DNA of 64,000 bases. Origin: Liolophura sinensis. Taxonomy: Eukaryota > Mollusca > Polyplacophora > Chitonida > Chitonidae. The position numbers and the translations under genes were made by a program. The stretch is taken from positions 18,137 through 82,136 of the forward strand of contig NW_027018101.1 of the NCBI RefSeq assembly GCF_032854445.1, read 5' to 3'. The notes beneath the pieces are model-generated. The model was not told the DNA's origin. It worked only from the letters and a program-made list of their open reading frames with translations, and searched no databases. Shown here piece by piece: positions 46,579-53,258 of the stretch (its first letter is position 1; every line of letters begins with the position of its first letter).

Positions 46579-49475
46579 ATTATGAAAACTAACATACGCA
46601 AAAGAAAAAAAGGCTAACGCTTGAACCCCTGACTTGGAATTACGATGTTATAGCTGGTAGAAGAAATAGTTCTATAGGTAAGTAAATGTATAGATATGTT
46701 TTAGTTACATATACTGTTTTATGCTCTATGACAGCCGGCTATGGACCAGCAGAGGTATGTACAGAGCTAAGTGATCACGTGATGTCTTTTTTCATTCATT
46801 ACACTTCGTGAAAATTAACAGTTTTCTTATTATCTTCAATTCATGTGTACACCGGGCAATTTTGACCTACCATACTAGACAGAATCACAGACTTCTCTTG
46901 TTTTATCACATGAATATTTTTAAATAATTTAAATGCCATTCTTTGAAAACTTACTATACCATTGGCCTGTGATTATTATGTTCATCTTACAATTGTTAGA
47001 GATGTAAGGGATGTTATTTAGCAAATTTCACATTGATGTTGATCCGATTAGCACATTTGAGTCCGATCTTCCTTTTTTAACTTTCAACAAAAGAAATAAA
47101 TTGGTGATATTAGTATAAACATATTATGGACACATTTGGCGAACTGTCTCCAATATAATGTTAATAATATAAATTAATCATTAGAGATGATAAGAAGATA
47201 AAGATATCTGATAACCTCTTCATCCAACGCTGTTGAACAATCGTTCTCTGTTGTGTATTGGTAACTTTGCATCTACATATCTCGTCTATTAGCATTTGTT
47301 ACATTCTGTGTAGTCTGATGATTTTAAGATACGTCACAAGTCATTTATTAAAAGTAGTATATCAAACGCCTTCGCTCTAATTTCGTTAAATTCTACAGAG
47401 CGTTCAGTGTCCTATTCATTTTCGCTTAACCAAGGGCTAGGTGCCTTTATGAACAGTTGAAATCTAAAAGAAACTGAAGTATCTGAATTTGTGTTCGACT
47501 TATATTATCAACGTCGTATAAGTGAAATATTCTTGAGTACGGCGTAAAATACTAATCAAATAAATATATTATCAAATGAAAACGAGTTGGAAATTTCAGT
47601 TGTATGTCTTGTCTGGAATATCAATGTATAAACAGTTGTAATCAAAGAGAAACTGAGATACCTGTTTTATCATGGACAACTTAATTGTGTACTGGCAAGG
47701 TACATGTACGTTATTTGAACACTGATTTCACTTATTTGCCGAGAACATTCCGTGCGTCATCGTGAACAGCGTTGACTGCTTCTCTTTGCTTGATTCCTTC
47801 CTAGTTTTGTACTTTATTATTGCTATCTGATTTTGTCACCATGGTTGACTGCTTCTCTTTGCATGATTCCTTCCTAGTTTTGTACTTTATTATTGCTATC
47901 TGATTTTGTCACCATGGAAAGCAGTAGTGGTCATATGTTTTCTTTCCACAATGTGGCACATTTTTATTTTGTTTATTTCTTTATTCATTTCTTGTTTAAC
48001 TGCATACTCAGTTTTCATTCATACGATAGCGGTCCGTTTTATATTTGAAACAGGAGAGGTCGTCATAAAACTCCGAAGCATGGCAAGTTACTAACAAACT
48101 TTCCCACACGTACATGTATGTATGCATGTATATATAAGTTGGGGTTTTACGTCGGTTATTGAAATATCGTACTGAAGATACCGGACATGACATCCCACCC
48201 AGTCATACTATACTGACTCTTGCACAACCAGTCATGTTTTATTGCTCTGACTTCTCGTTGGTGAGCGCCAAGAGAACCAGAAACAAGTGTGATTTTCAAA
48301 GTTTTCGGTACGGTCCGCCATGAATCGCGGGTTTCCGGACCTCGAGGTGAACGCTCTAAAAACTAGGCCACCGAAGCGGTTCACCTTACACGTCTGTGGT
48401 CACTCAGGCAACACAAGCAGTGTGGCACATTTTACTGGGATATGCAGTACACTGTACAATATAATACCTGACTTAAAACAACGTTTGAGGTGAAAGTTGC
48501 CTGGTGGATAAGCAAGCAATGTAGCCTTAGTATGACGTTTAAATCCGATTTAGTGTAAGAGAAAATTTGGACGTGCCCAGCTATTCTCAGGTTCTTCCTG
48601 GATAAGATGTTGCTGGAAATGAATATTCCACACATGATCTTTACCTCAGTCTAGATAAACTGTTTTCTGAGGTTTACAGGTTCGTGCTTTGTCTTTACAC
48701 AGGCCAAAGCTCTGCTAACACCCTTGATAATGCGGCTTTTACTGGGGATGAAGTGATGTATTCTAACTCTGGAGAAGTTGAACGAACGGAACCATCTGGC
48801 AGACCTGGTCAGGTACATGTAACTGTCAATCTCATTTGTTATGTTTTTTCTCGTGTTTAATTCAGACATCTGATGAGACCAATATTGCTCTGTTATGTAC
48901 ATGTAAGTGGCAAAAATACTCTACGGCAATCTACAAGGTCTCAACGAGGCGTTGTTGTGTACAGGCTCATTTTTCCTCGATTCAGAGAAACGAGGTGATT
49001 TAACACTAAAATGTATACCATTGTCCAAGAAGACAAAGGGGAATAACTCTTGGGCAAATGAGATAAAGCCTTGTATGACATAAGGATACAGGTTTTAGAT
49101 ACTGACATACTATACATGGATATAAAACATGAATAAAACACAGGTGATACATATAACATACATATAAACTAACGTTCCAGAATAGAATGTAAACTTTCAA
49201 TAGGACAGAATTCGAACAGAAGGGGTTAAATGGTTAAGGATCCGTTTGAGATTGATCTCCCGATATTTTTGTTGTTATTCTTTGCTAAATTTCAACTATT
49301 GCAGATAAGAGGTCCCCACGACCTGGTATACGCAGACACGGACTTCGTGGGCACCCAACCCATCATGCACCCTGCTGAGAACACAACCACCTACGCCAGC
49401 ATTGCGGTTGGGCAGGTGGGACCGCCAGTTGTATATGACAATGATGAAGAGGACGGCCATTCGAACAGTTCCTAA
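24888..49475 (+). CDS. Type I transmembrane receptor: 3 Ig domains, FN3, tyrosine-motif cytoplasmic tail (17 exons)
   Basis: Exons: 24888-24930, 26110-26454, 33589-33900, 35860-36213, 37013-37303, 37930-38037, 38638-38662, 39876-39940, 40515-40539, 40975-41048, 43580-43636, 44371-44433, 44705-44767, 45631-45684, 46040-46099, 48703-48812, 49305-49475. They total 2220 bases, 739 codons plus TAA, with every junction phase-compatible. Order of parts: signal peptide, Ig V/C2-like, Ig C2-like, Ig I-like without the core disulfide, fibronectin III, one transmembrane helix followed by RRRQK, then a tail with nine candidate tyrosine motifs. Known families with this plan (nephrin-like, CEACAM/Siglec-like and other Ig receptors) act in adhesion and in recruiting SH2-domain proteins after tyrosine phosphorylation; by analogy this is a plasma-membrane signalling receptor, with ligand unknown. 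I assign no orthologue. A Ty3/gypsy element sits in intron 2. The start has a good context (GAAAATGG). Exon 1 and exon 14 are the weakest calls. Confidence 0.85.
24931..26109. other. Receptor intron 1
   Basis: No exon or repeat recognised. An 82-codon plus frame at 25371-25619 has no domain. Confidence 0.45.
26110..26454 (+). CDS. Receptor exon 2: Ig domain 1
   Basis: Phase 1-1, 345 bases, acceptor GTTTCCATTTTAG, donor GTGATT. Canonical Ig landmarks: B-strand RPFTLGCKI, C-strand TTWYYSYN, E-strand VYTVTIQNVT, F-strand ATWACQYKG. An extra cysteine pair (NSREC and SGGCQH) probably forms a second disulfide. Sequons NIT and NVT. Confidence 0.92.
26682..26915. repeat. ~20-base minisatellite, about 12 units
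   Basis: Imperfect units of GCTCCATGTTTGAGACATGT with numerous substitutions and slight length changes. Confidence 0.9.
26946..27056. repeat. ~37-base tandem repeat, three units
   Basis: Units share CACACTTACAT, ACTATCGTCTTATTACATAC and ATCG; the third is truncated. Confidence 0.8.
28631..28892 (-). repeat. 3' LTR, complete
   Basis: 262 bases; on the minus strand it starts TGTGATATTG and ends AAGTATTACA. The adjoining purine-rich run at 28893-28907 (minus strand TCAAAAGAAGGGGGA) is the polypurine tract. Confidence 0.9.
29429..29808 (-). pseudogene. Retroelement integrase C-terminal region
   Basis: Two overlapping minus frames: one with LREGEDVYMQQLSGKWKPAI, the usual chromodomain-proximal GK-W--a segment of Ty3/gypsy integrases, the other Pro/Ser/Thr-rich and ending SRVGRRIKPK. 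The frame change between them indicates a frameshift around 29.6-29.7 kb. Confidence 0.75.
29909..30956 (-). pseudogene. Retroelement integrase, frameshifted
   Basis: Upstream part (30956-30204): RNase H tail, then the HHCC finger (HAGHFGMELC with RCSTCLEH) and the start of the core (LATDLFEW, VADYYSHY). Downstream part (30280-29909), in another frame, carries IPENGSQYTSAEF, where the second catalytic Asp is Glu, and the final Glu in SNGLAEKYVG. The frame switch falls at about 30204-30280. Confidence 0.85.
31001..31264 (+). mobile_element. SINE, family A, complete, nested in the LTR element
   Basis: Starts at the tRNA-like head with A box TGGCTCAGTCGG (31006-31017) and B box GAGTTCAAGTCC, then body, GAGTACGGCGTAAAACACC tail and a poly-A of about 18. 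Flanked by a perfect 15-base target duplication TCTCACACCCAAACT (30986-31000 and 31265-31279). Opposite in orientation to its host element, it splits the RNase H coding region. The perfect duplication and clean poly-A suggest a fairly recent insertion. Confidence 0.97.
31245..31500 (-). pseudogene. Retroelement RNase H domain, interrupted
   Basis: Reads LAYYDVTKDVTLQVNASKSG, then LGAVILQEGKPVVYASRALT. The catalytic Asp expected before ASKSGLGA is Asn (codon AAC on the minus strand). Continues past the SINE into the 30956 frame. Confidence 0.85.
31560..32465 (-). pseudogene. Retroelement gag end, protease end and reverse transcriptase, internally deleted
   Basis: Zinc knuckle C-x2-C-x4-H-x4-C at 32465-32424 (CIKCGIKNHFRIMC), then retropepsin C-terminal sequence, then RT (VVHAPRRVPVALRDRVKNEL, MVAVAKKDSTLRICIDPKDS, FSRLDAKSGY). 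After a stop at DAKSGY, sequence resumes with HIQLDDESSKLTIFNSP and jumps to RYRDKKLYLNSAKMEIG: the segment holding the Y-x-D-D catalytic motif is absent. Confidence 0.88.
32466..32694 (-). repeat. 5' LTR, 3'-truncated
   Basis: Matches the 28631-28892 LTR from TGTGATATTG to CTATACTT with about 15 differences and small indels, then breaks off into gag coding sequence. Confidence 0.9.
32700..33588. other. Receptor intron 2, right part
   Basis: No exon recognised. A 108-codon minus frame (32836-33162) lacks a known domain. Confidence 0.4.
33589..33900 (+). CDS. Receptor exon 3: Ig domain 2
   Basis: Phase 1-1, 312 bases, acceptor CATGTTCTCAG, donor GTGAGT. B-strand GKPTNVTCVTSASKPP, E/F strands RTLTFTSSVEENRAELYCNA and sequons NVT and NAS. 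The pattern resembles C2-set (CD80-like) domains of nephrin-type adhesion proteins. The open minus-strand frame here is a shadow. Confidence 0.92.
34416..34554. mobile_element. MITE-like element with terminal inverted repeats
   Basis: 139 bases. Left end GGGCCCAGTTTCATAAAG; the right end reads GGGCCCAGTTTCACAAAG on the minus strand. No coding capacity and no clear target duplication. Confidence 0.85.
34900..35101 (+). mobile_element. SINE family A, diverged head
   Basis: B-box-like GTCCCGGGTTCAAATCC, a shortened body, then CGTATAAGTGAAATATTCTT and GAGTACGGCGTAAAACACC, ending in (AAAT)n. The A box is not clear. Confidence 0.75.
35860..36213 (+). CDS. Receptor exon 4: Ig domain 3 without the core disulfide
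   Basis: Phase 1-1, 354 bases, acceptor TTTTCTTTCCCAG, donor GTAATG. I-set landmarks: GENVKLMFKF, VNLKWYKL, LVAELEISDVQPDDFGEYKF, VVENDVGSSE. Both canonical cysteine positions are Phe (MFKF and EYKF), so this domain would fold without the B-F disulfide, as some Ig domains do. Confidence 0.92.
36214..37012. other. Receptor intron 4 with SINE tails
   Basis: Family A tails at 36638-36703 (GTATAAGTGAAATATGCTTG) and a diverged one at about 36315-36372; nothing else seen. Confidence 0.6.
37013..37303 (+). CDS. Receptor exon 5: fibronectin type III domain
   Basis: Phase 1-1, 291 bases, acceptor TCTAATATTCCAG, donor GTAAAT. FN3 landmarks: Trp in NVTWISCFDGG, QTFKLQYKKRGGNW, the pre-F Leu in EIVEGLEERAEYSFRVYGVN, and sequons NVT, NIT, NKS, NCT. 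The Tyr of the EYSFRVYGVN strand is conserved. A cysteine pair (TFCEN/ISCF region) may add a disulfide. Confidence 0.93.
37385..37676 (-). repeat. Inverted partial copy of the 39.5-39.8 kb sequence
   Basis: About 290 bases matching the reverse complement of roughly 39535-39797, ending at the shared CAATACCGTAACA. Possibly the 3' part of an LTR. Confidence 0.85.
37930..38037 (+). CDS. Receptor exon 6: transmembrane helix
   Basis: Phase 1-1, 108 bases. Encodes MLVPLAGGISGASVLLGVIV then VVVVIF, followed by the stop-transfer RRRQK; this fixes a type I topology. The acceptor is CTGTTCCAG; a second in-phase AG six bases on (GGTCCAG) could give a two-residue splice variant. Confidence 0.92.
38638..38662 (+). 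CDS. Receptor exon 7: 25-base juxtamembrane exon
   Basis: Phase 1 in, phase 2 out; acceptor TATTCTTTCAG, donor GTAAGT. Adds GSRSSGET. Same length and phases as exon 9 (40515-40539), suggesting a duplicated exon pair. Confidence 0.65.
38877..39797 (+). repeat. LTR-like sequence, possible solo LTR
   Basis: Begins TGTTATATATG (alternative starts at 38829 or 38849) and ends CCGTAACA, consistent with TG...CA ends; carries a TATA-like ACGTATATAAGCCG at about 38994. Its last ~290 bases recur inverted at 37385-37676. No coding region or target duplication found, so the start is uncertain. It lies in receptor intron 7. Confidence 0.5.
39876..39940 (+). CDS. Receptor exon 8: YENV motif
   Basis: 65 bases, phase 2 in and 1 out, acceptor TTGCTTCCCTCAG, donor GTGAGA. 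Reads KMRPDDVSSGVQSTRHYENV. Y-E-N fits the YxN rule for Grb2-type SH2 binding; whether it is phosphorylated is unknown. Confidence 0.8.
39990..40232 (-). mobile_element. SINE-like element, minus orientation
   Basis: (TTTA)n at the left, TGGTTGTTTAACGTCATTATC, and near the right a B-box-like GTGCGGGTTCGAAGCC on the minus strand. Related in plan to family B but diverged. Confidence 0.6.
40515..40539 (+). CDS. Receptor exon 9: 25-base exon
   Basis: Phase 1 in, phase 2 out, acceptor CTCTTTTCCAG, donor GTAAGT. Adds GTESPTNE. Confidence 0.65.
40975..41048 (+). CDS. Receptor exon 10: YGNV motif
   Basis: 74 bases, phase 2 in and 1 out, acceptor ATTTCTTCCAG, donor GTTAAT. Includes GHTGPYGNVDLIPSSSPL, where Y-G-N-V parallels Y-E-N-V of exon 8; the exon 9-10 pair mirrors the exon 7-8 pair. 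Confidence 0.75.
41293..41603 (+). mobile_element. SINE family A, diverged full-length copy
   Basis: Head GGGTTGCCTAGTGGTAGCGTG, B-box-like AAGTTCAGATCC, body GGTTTCCACCGGGCTCTTCC, tail AATATTCTTGAATACGGC and (ATAA)n. Short open frames inside are not genes. Confidence 0.8.
41604..43109. other. Receptor intron 10, no exon seen
   Basis: Holds a family A tail at about 41727-41778 (minus orientation). A candidate acceptor at 42512 lacks a credible donor. Confidence 0.45.
43110..43330. mobile_element. MITE-like element, TA-flanked
   Basis: Ends TAATGGGGGCTCC and, on the minus strand, TAATGGAGCACTT; inner parts of the inverted repeats share AAAGGGAAGTAAATCTTGT. About 45 bases of terminal inverted repeat with mismatches. 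TA ends fit a Tc1/mariner-type derivative, unproven. Confidence 0.8.
43580..43636 (+). CDS. Receptor exon 11: PVYTEVNK cassette
   Basis: 57 bases, phase 1-1, acceptor GATGGATTTCAG, donor GTTTGT. Reads GPPVYTEVNKPETAHKPTKG. First of three homologous tyrosine cassettes. Confidence 0.85.
44371..44433 (+). CDS. Receptor exon 12: PVYAEVNK cassette
   Basis: 63 bases, phase 1-1, acceptor TTTAATTTCAG, donor GTCAGG. Reads EQAPPVYAEVNKPKKTGQ then TAKG. YxxV matches the core of ITIM-type motifs, but the -2 residue is Pro, so it is not a canonical ITIM. Confidence 0.88.
44705..44767 (+). CDS. Receptor exon 13: PVYAEVNK cassette
   Basis: 63 bases, phase 1-1, acceptor ATTCATTTTTAG, donor GTTTGT. Reads ALKGPVYAEVNKTHKKANEE. 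The same cassette as exons 11 and 12. Confidence 0.88.
45631..45684 (+). CDS. Receptor exon 14: Lys/Pro linker with GC donor
   Basis: 54 bases, phase 1-1. Reads GAFGKATGISKPKPGISKG. Acceptor TTTTATGAAG is weak and the donor would be GCAAGT, a rare GC-AG intron. Frame and composition match exon 15, which supports it, but it may be skipped or inactive. Confidence 0.5.
46040..46099 (+). CDS. Receptor exon 15: Lys-rich linker
   Basis: 60 bases, phase 1-1, acceptor GATTATTTAACAG, donor GTGAGT. Reads GKPTPANKAGVISGKKKDGN; no tyrosine. Confidence 0.72.
47771..47917. repeat. 73-base tandem duplication
   Basis: TTGACTGCTTCTCTTTGC through CACCATGG occurs twice in a row with one substitution; young by its identity. 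Confidence 0.95.
48136..48382 (-). mobile_element. SINE with tRNA-like head, minus orientation
   Basis: Body GGGGTTTTACGTCGGTTATT; the head at the right reads CGGTGGCCTAGTTTTTAGAG on the minus strand (A box), followed by CGAGGTCCGGAAACCCGCGA. A different body from family A. Confidence 0.7.
48703..48812 (+). CDS. Receptor exon 16: YSNS motif
   Basis: 110 bases, phase 1 in and 0 out, acceptor GTCTTTACACAG, donor GTACAT. Reads GQSSANTLDNAAFTGDEVMY then SNSGEVERTE. Y-S-N again fits YxN. Confidence 0.78.
49305..49475 (+). CDS. Receptor exon 17: terminal tyrosine motifs and stop
   Basis: Phase 0 in, acceptor TTTCAACTATTGCAG. 56 residues with DLVYADTDF, NTTTYASIAVG and PPVVYDNDEEDG, then TAA at 49473-49475. 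T-x-Y-x-x-I in TTYASI matches the ITSM consensus used by vertebrate lymphocyte receptors; this is motif similarity only. Confidence 0.9.
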   Translation: MRGPHDLVYADTDFVGTQPIMHPAENTTTYASIAVGQVGPPVVYDNDEEDGHSNSS

Positions 49476-50000
49476 AGCTAAATAGCTTAACAATCCTCAA
49501 GATAACCACTGTGCTGCTCAGTAAGTCAGCAGAAAACCTGTGGCTTGGTACTCAACATATTTAAATACTTAAGCCGCGTTAACACGGTAAGCTTGTCGAA
49601 TGAAATGATGAACCCCGCTTTTTCATGCGATTGTAACATTTAACATATCGCACAGTTTGAACCTGATTGATGACTTCATCAATTTGTCGAATTCAGCCAG
49701 TTCAGCGAGACGTGTAACGCGGCTTTATGCAGGTATATGTATCTTTGGGTTATTTTTTCTTCTTCCGTACCATCGAATGAAGTATTAATTGGTAGGATGA
49801 ATTTGTTAACTACACGGTTTAGGGCCATATTAATTGGCCTGAACAAAAAAAAAGCACTACTGACAGCGATATAATTACAGCCGGACTATAGAGACCTGTC
49901 CCTATACTGACTTCTGCCTGTAAATTGCACTGAAGTAAGCCTTGTTGGTGTAGAGAGTGGCTGCCAGATCTGACTTTTGTAAGGTTAAACAGAGTGTTTT
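49476..50000. other. Receptor 3'UTR and flank
   Basis: No clear polyadenylation signal could be singled out before the duplicated region begins. Confidence 0.4.
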
Positions 50001-51059
50001 CCGAAAATTTATTTTTGTTCAAAATAGTATGTTTATTTTTTGTCCTCACACAACAAGGTGAAAACCAATCCAAAGATTTCACTGACGATGTAACTGCAGA
50101 CTTTGTTAATATCACTCATACATCAAAATAACAGCGGTTGAACGCATAGAGCATCACATTATATGAGAGCCGTCGTCGTATTAGTGAAATATTCAGTGCG
50201 GCGTAAAACACCAATAAAATGAATAAATAAATAAAATACGAGGCATTACTTTTCGAAGCCATAAGCTGCAACACAAATACCTACTATTTATTTTTATCCA
50301 TAAGACTAGAATTCCCTTATATTGTACACAACTTTTGCTCCCTTAATTTTGAAATTATATACGTGTGCTTCTTAATACATACAATTCTGCTTAAGCCTGC
50401 CCCGACTAGGTCAAACTTGTGATGTTTGAAATAATACATGTATATACTAACTCGTGTTTTTTTTCTTTATTCCATTTTTATCTCATAAACAAGAGAAATT
50501 ATTAAACTAAACATAAACAGTATAATTCGTGTATTTTTTCATTGTCTTTTTCCATTTTGGTCGAAATAGAATAAATGAAAAAAAATGTGTCAGTTTGGCT
50601 GTTCCTTAATAATTTGTAAATGTAGTTCGGAGGTCCTATACATGAGCGGAAAGGTAGATCCGATGTAGTTGCTGAGCGTGAGAGTTTAGCGCCTAACGAT
50701 ATTGGCCTCTCTTAGATGCATCTGTATGCCTTTTGCTGTAACAAATATCACTGTAAACTGCAAAGCATTGTGTATTGTTCTTTGAATTGATATATATGTT
50801 TATTTTGTGTGTATTCTCAGCATGATATGTTTGACATGATTTGTTAGCACATAAATATATGTATATGATATTGAACAGATTACTTTTAAGGTATTTTTTA
50901 TTTAGCTGAATGCAGTTTTAACAAAGCAAGCCTTAAGACGCATGTACTTACTACACATGTTACACCATGTTTAAACAGGTGGATTTATAAGTGAGAATTT
51001 TAAACACATTAATTTAAACATTTACCTAGGATTTGAGATATGCGCCATATATAATATAT
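50001..51059. repeat. Tandem duplication, copy 1 (1059 bases)
   Basis: Starts CCGAAAATTT and recurs from 51060. It contains a family A SINE tail (50166-50232), also present in copy 2 at 51221-51290, so the SINE predates the duplication. Confidence 0.93.
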
Positions 51060-51466
51060 CCGAAAATTTATTTTTGTACAAAATAGTATGTTTTAGTCCT
51101 CACACAACAAGGTGAAAACCAATCCAAAGATTTCATTGACGATGTAACTCCAGACTTTGTTAATATCACTCATACATCAAAATAACAGCGGTTGAACGCA
51201 TAGGGCATCACATAATATGAGGGCCGTCGTCGTATAAGTGAAATATTCAGTACGGCGTAAAACACCAATAAAAAGAATAAATAAATAAAATACGAGGCAT
51301 TACTTTTCGAAGCCATAAGCTGCAACACAAATACCTAATATTTATTTTTATCCACAAGACTAGAATTCCCTTATATTGTATATAAATTTTGCTCACTTAA
51401 TTTTGAATTGATGTATGTATGCTTCTTAATACATAATTTTTTTCGAAAGGGGTAAAAAAGAATAAG
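51060..51466. repeat. Tandem duplication, copy 2, left part
   Basis: Matches 50001-50400 until the hAT insertion point. It ends with AATAAG, the target duplication. A ~40-base stretch around the insertion site is absent from copy 1. Confidence 0.9.
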
Positions 51467-51798
51467 CAGGGTTCGCACGCCTCCTGGAAAGTCCTGGAAA
51501 CTCCTTGAAAAAAAAATCCGACCTGGAAACTCCTGGAAAGTCCTGGAATTTAAATAAAAACTCCTGGAAAGTCCTGAAATTCTGATAAATATAAAAAAAC
51601 TAGCCGGTCGGTAATCTAACGCTGTTTGTGCAAGGGAGATAACTTTGCATTTTTACGACATTAACGTATGTTATATATAAACCGTAAAGCGTTCTAACTT
51701 TTAACGACAGTTGGCTTTACTTTCTGTCTCGAGGTCCCGCCAAATTTCTCCGTTTCTTTGTTCTGATTACTGAAGTGGGTCACGGGCTATTTGTCATC

Positions 51799-52464
51799 AT
51801 GCATCCAGGCAAATGTTTATTCAACCCACGTTGGCTGAAACAGGCTGAGTACGCCAGATGGCTGGAGTCGGACCCAGGAAACAAATTAAGCGCCAAATGC
51901 AAGATCTGCGTTAAATCGATTGACGTATCAAACATGGGAGAACCAGCATTGCGCAGTCATGCCAAGGGACAGAAACACCAACAACGTCTCGAGGAATTAT
52001 CTTCTGGATTTGTCATTAGAGACTTTTTTCAACCTAAACGCACAACTGCCACAATAACAGCACAGTCATGTGAAGATCTCCCTACGACCTCTGCAGCCTC
52101 AAGTACCGGTAGACCAACTTCGACTTCCGTGCCTAGTTTTGTAACAAAGTCGGAATGTTTGCACGCGGAAATATTGTGGACACTAAAAGTGATCGCATCT
52201 CATTACTCCTTCAAATCCTGTGCAGATACCCAGCACCTGTTTGCAGAAATGTTCCCAGACTCTGATATAGCCAAACAGTTTGCTTGTGGCGAGAGGAAAT
52301 GTGCGTATTTATGTACATTCGGAATCGCGCCATACCTGAAACACAGACTGTCAAAAAAAATCTCAGACGCAGACGGTTACGTCCTCCTCTTCGACGAAAG
52401 TTTAAACAAGGTGACTAGAAATAAGCAAATGGACATACACGCCAGGATTTGGGATGAAGGACTG
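51799..52464 (+). CDS. hAT transposase exon 1
   Basis: 222 codons from the ATG in CATCATGCATCC, donor GTATGT in phase 0. An N-terminal zinc finger C-x2-C...H-x5-H (KCKICVKS with RSHAKGQKH) would bind DNA, much like BED fingers. Near the end, LLFDESLNKVTRNKQMDIHA probably supplies the first catalytic Asp. An upstream in-frame extension without ATG is not used. Confidence 0.85.
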
Positions 52465-53258
52465 GTATGTACATGTACTAGAATTGATTTTTTTTTTATT
52501 GCGAGCCATTTTAACCATTACGTCTAGCCAGCCTGCAGAAGTGTAGGCCTCTTGTCAGGGACTTTTCCCCTTTTATGCCAGACTGTCGGGCTGTCATATA
52601 TTTAGAACAGCCATAATACAGATCTGACACGGCCATTGATAATTAATATCCCTTGTTTCTCGTGCCCCTATCTCCTGTATTTTTATCTTTGTTAAAATAA
52701 TTGGGATTTGTAAAGTTTATGGATCGACTGATCCTTGACGTCACCGGAAGAGCTGCTTCTCTTTAAGTACATATTGAAAAGCTGCTTCTTCATTGGACGG
52801 CTGTGATTCCCACGGTCCAAATTGGGGAATAGATCCGCCAACTTCACTTTCGCTAAATAATTAAAATACATGGAGGATTTTGTCATTATTCTAGAATTTT
52901 TATAATTTCCTTTTCTCTAAGTTTATATGTATTTTAGGCCAAAATTCATGATTAATACTCAGTAATAATCGTATCTAGCTTATTTGTTTTTTGTTGAACA
53001 GGTCATGAAAAATAAGATATTAACTATCAATGGCTCAAAATCAAGAAAGAAAATAAAAGCTGACTTTTGCCTCGCTTTGCATGTGTATTTTTAATTAAAT
53101 GTATTAACACAATTGAACCAGTTACATTATCATTGTTTGAGCACATGGGACAGCTTTAGTATTTGGTGCTAGCCTTGCATGTGTTGCTCATCATGCTAGG
53201 AAAATAAATCTTTTGATATATGATGATTTATTTAAGTTTAATCCTTTTCTCTTTTCAG
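52465..53258. other. hAT transposase intron
   Basis: 794 bases, GTATGT to TCTCTTTTCAG; AT-rich, multiple stops, no other feature. Confidence 0.8.

Larger units (their letters stand above)
46100..48702. other. Receptor intron 15
   Basis: Contains (TA)n at 46526-46571, a family A tail at 47514-47566, a 73-base tandem duplication at 47771-47917 and a SINE at 48136-48382. No phase-compatible exon seen. Confidence 0.5.

Noticed and set aside
46735-46754. Possible microexon (acceptor CTCTATGACAG, donor GTATGT) reading A-G-Y-G-P-A-E
   Set aside because: It would leave phase 0, while exon 16 needs phase 1 in; frame 0 of exon 16 meets a stop. Exon 15 joins exon 16 directly without it.
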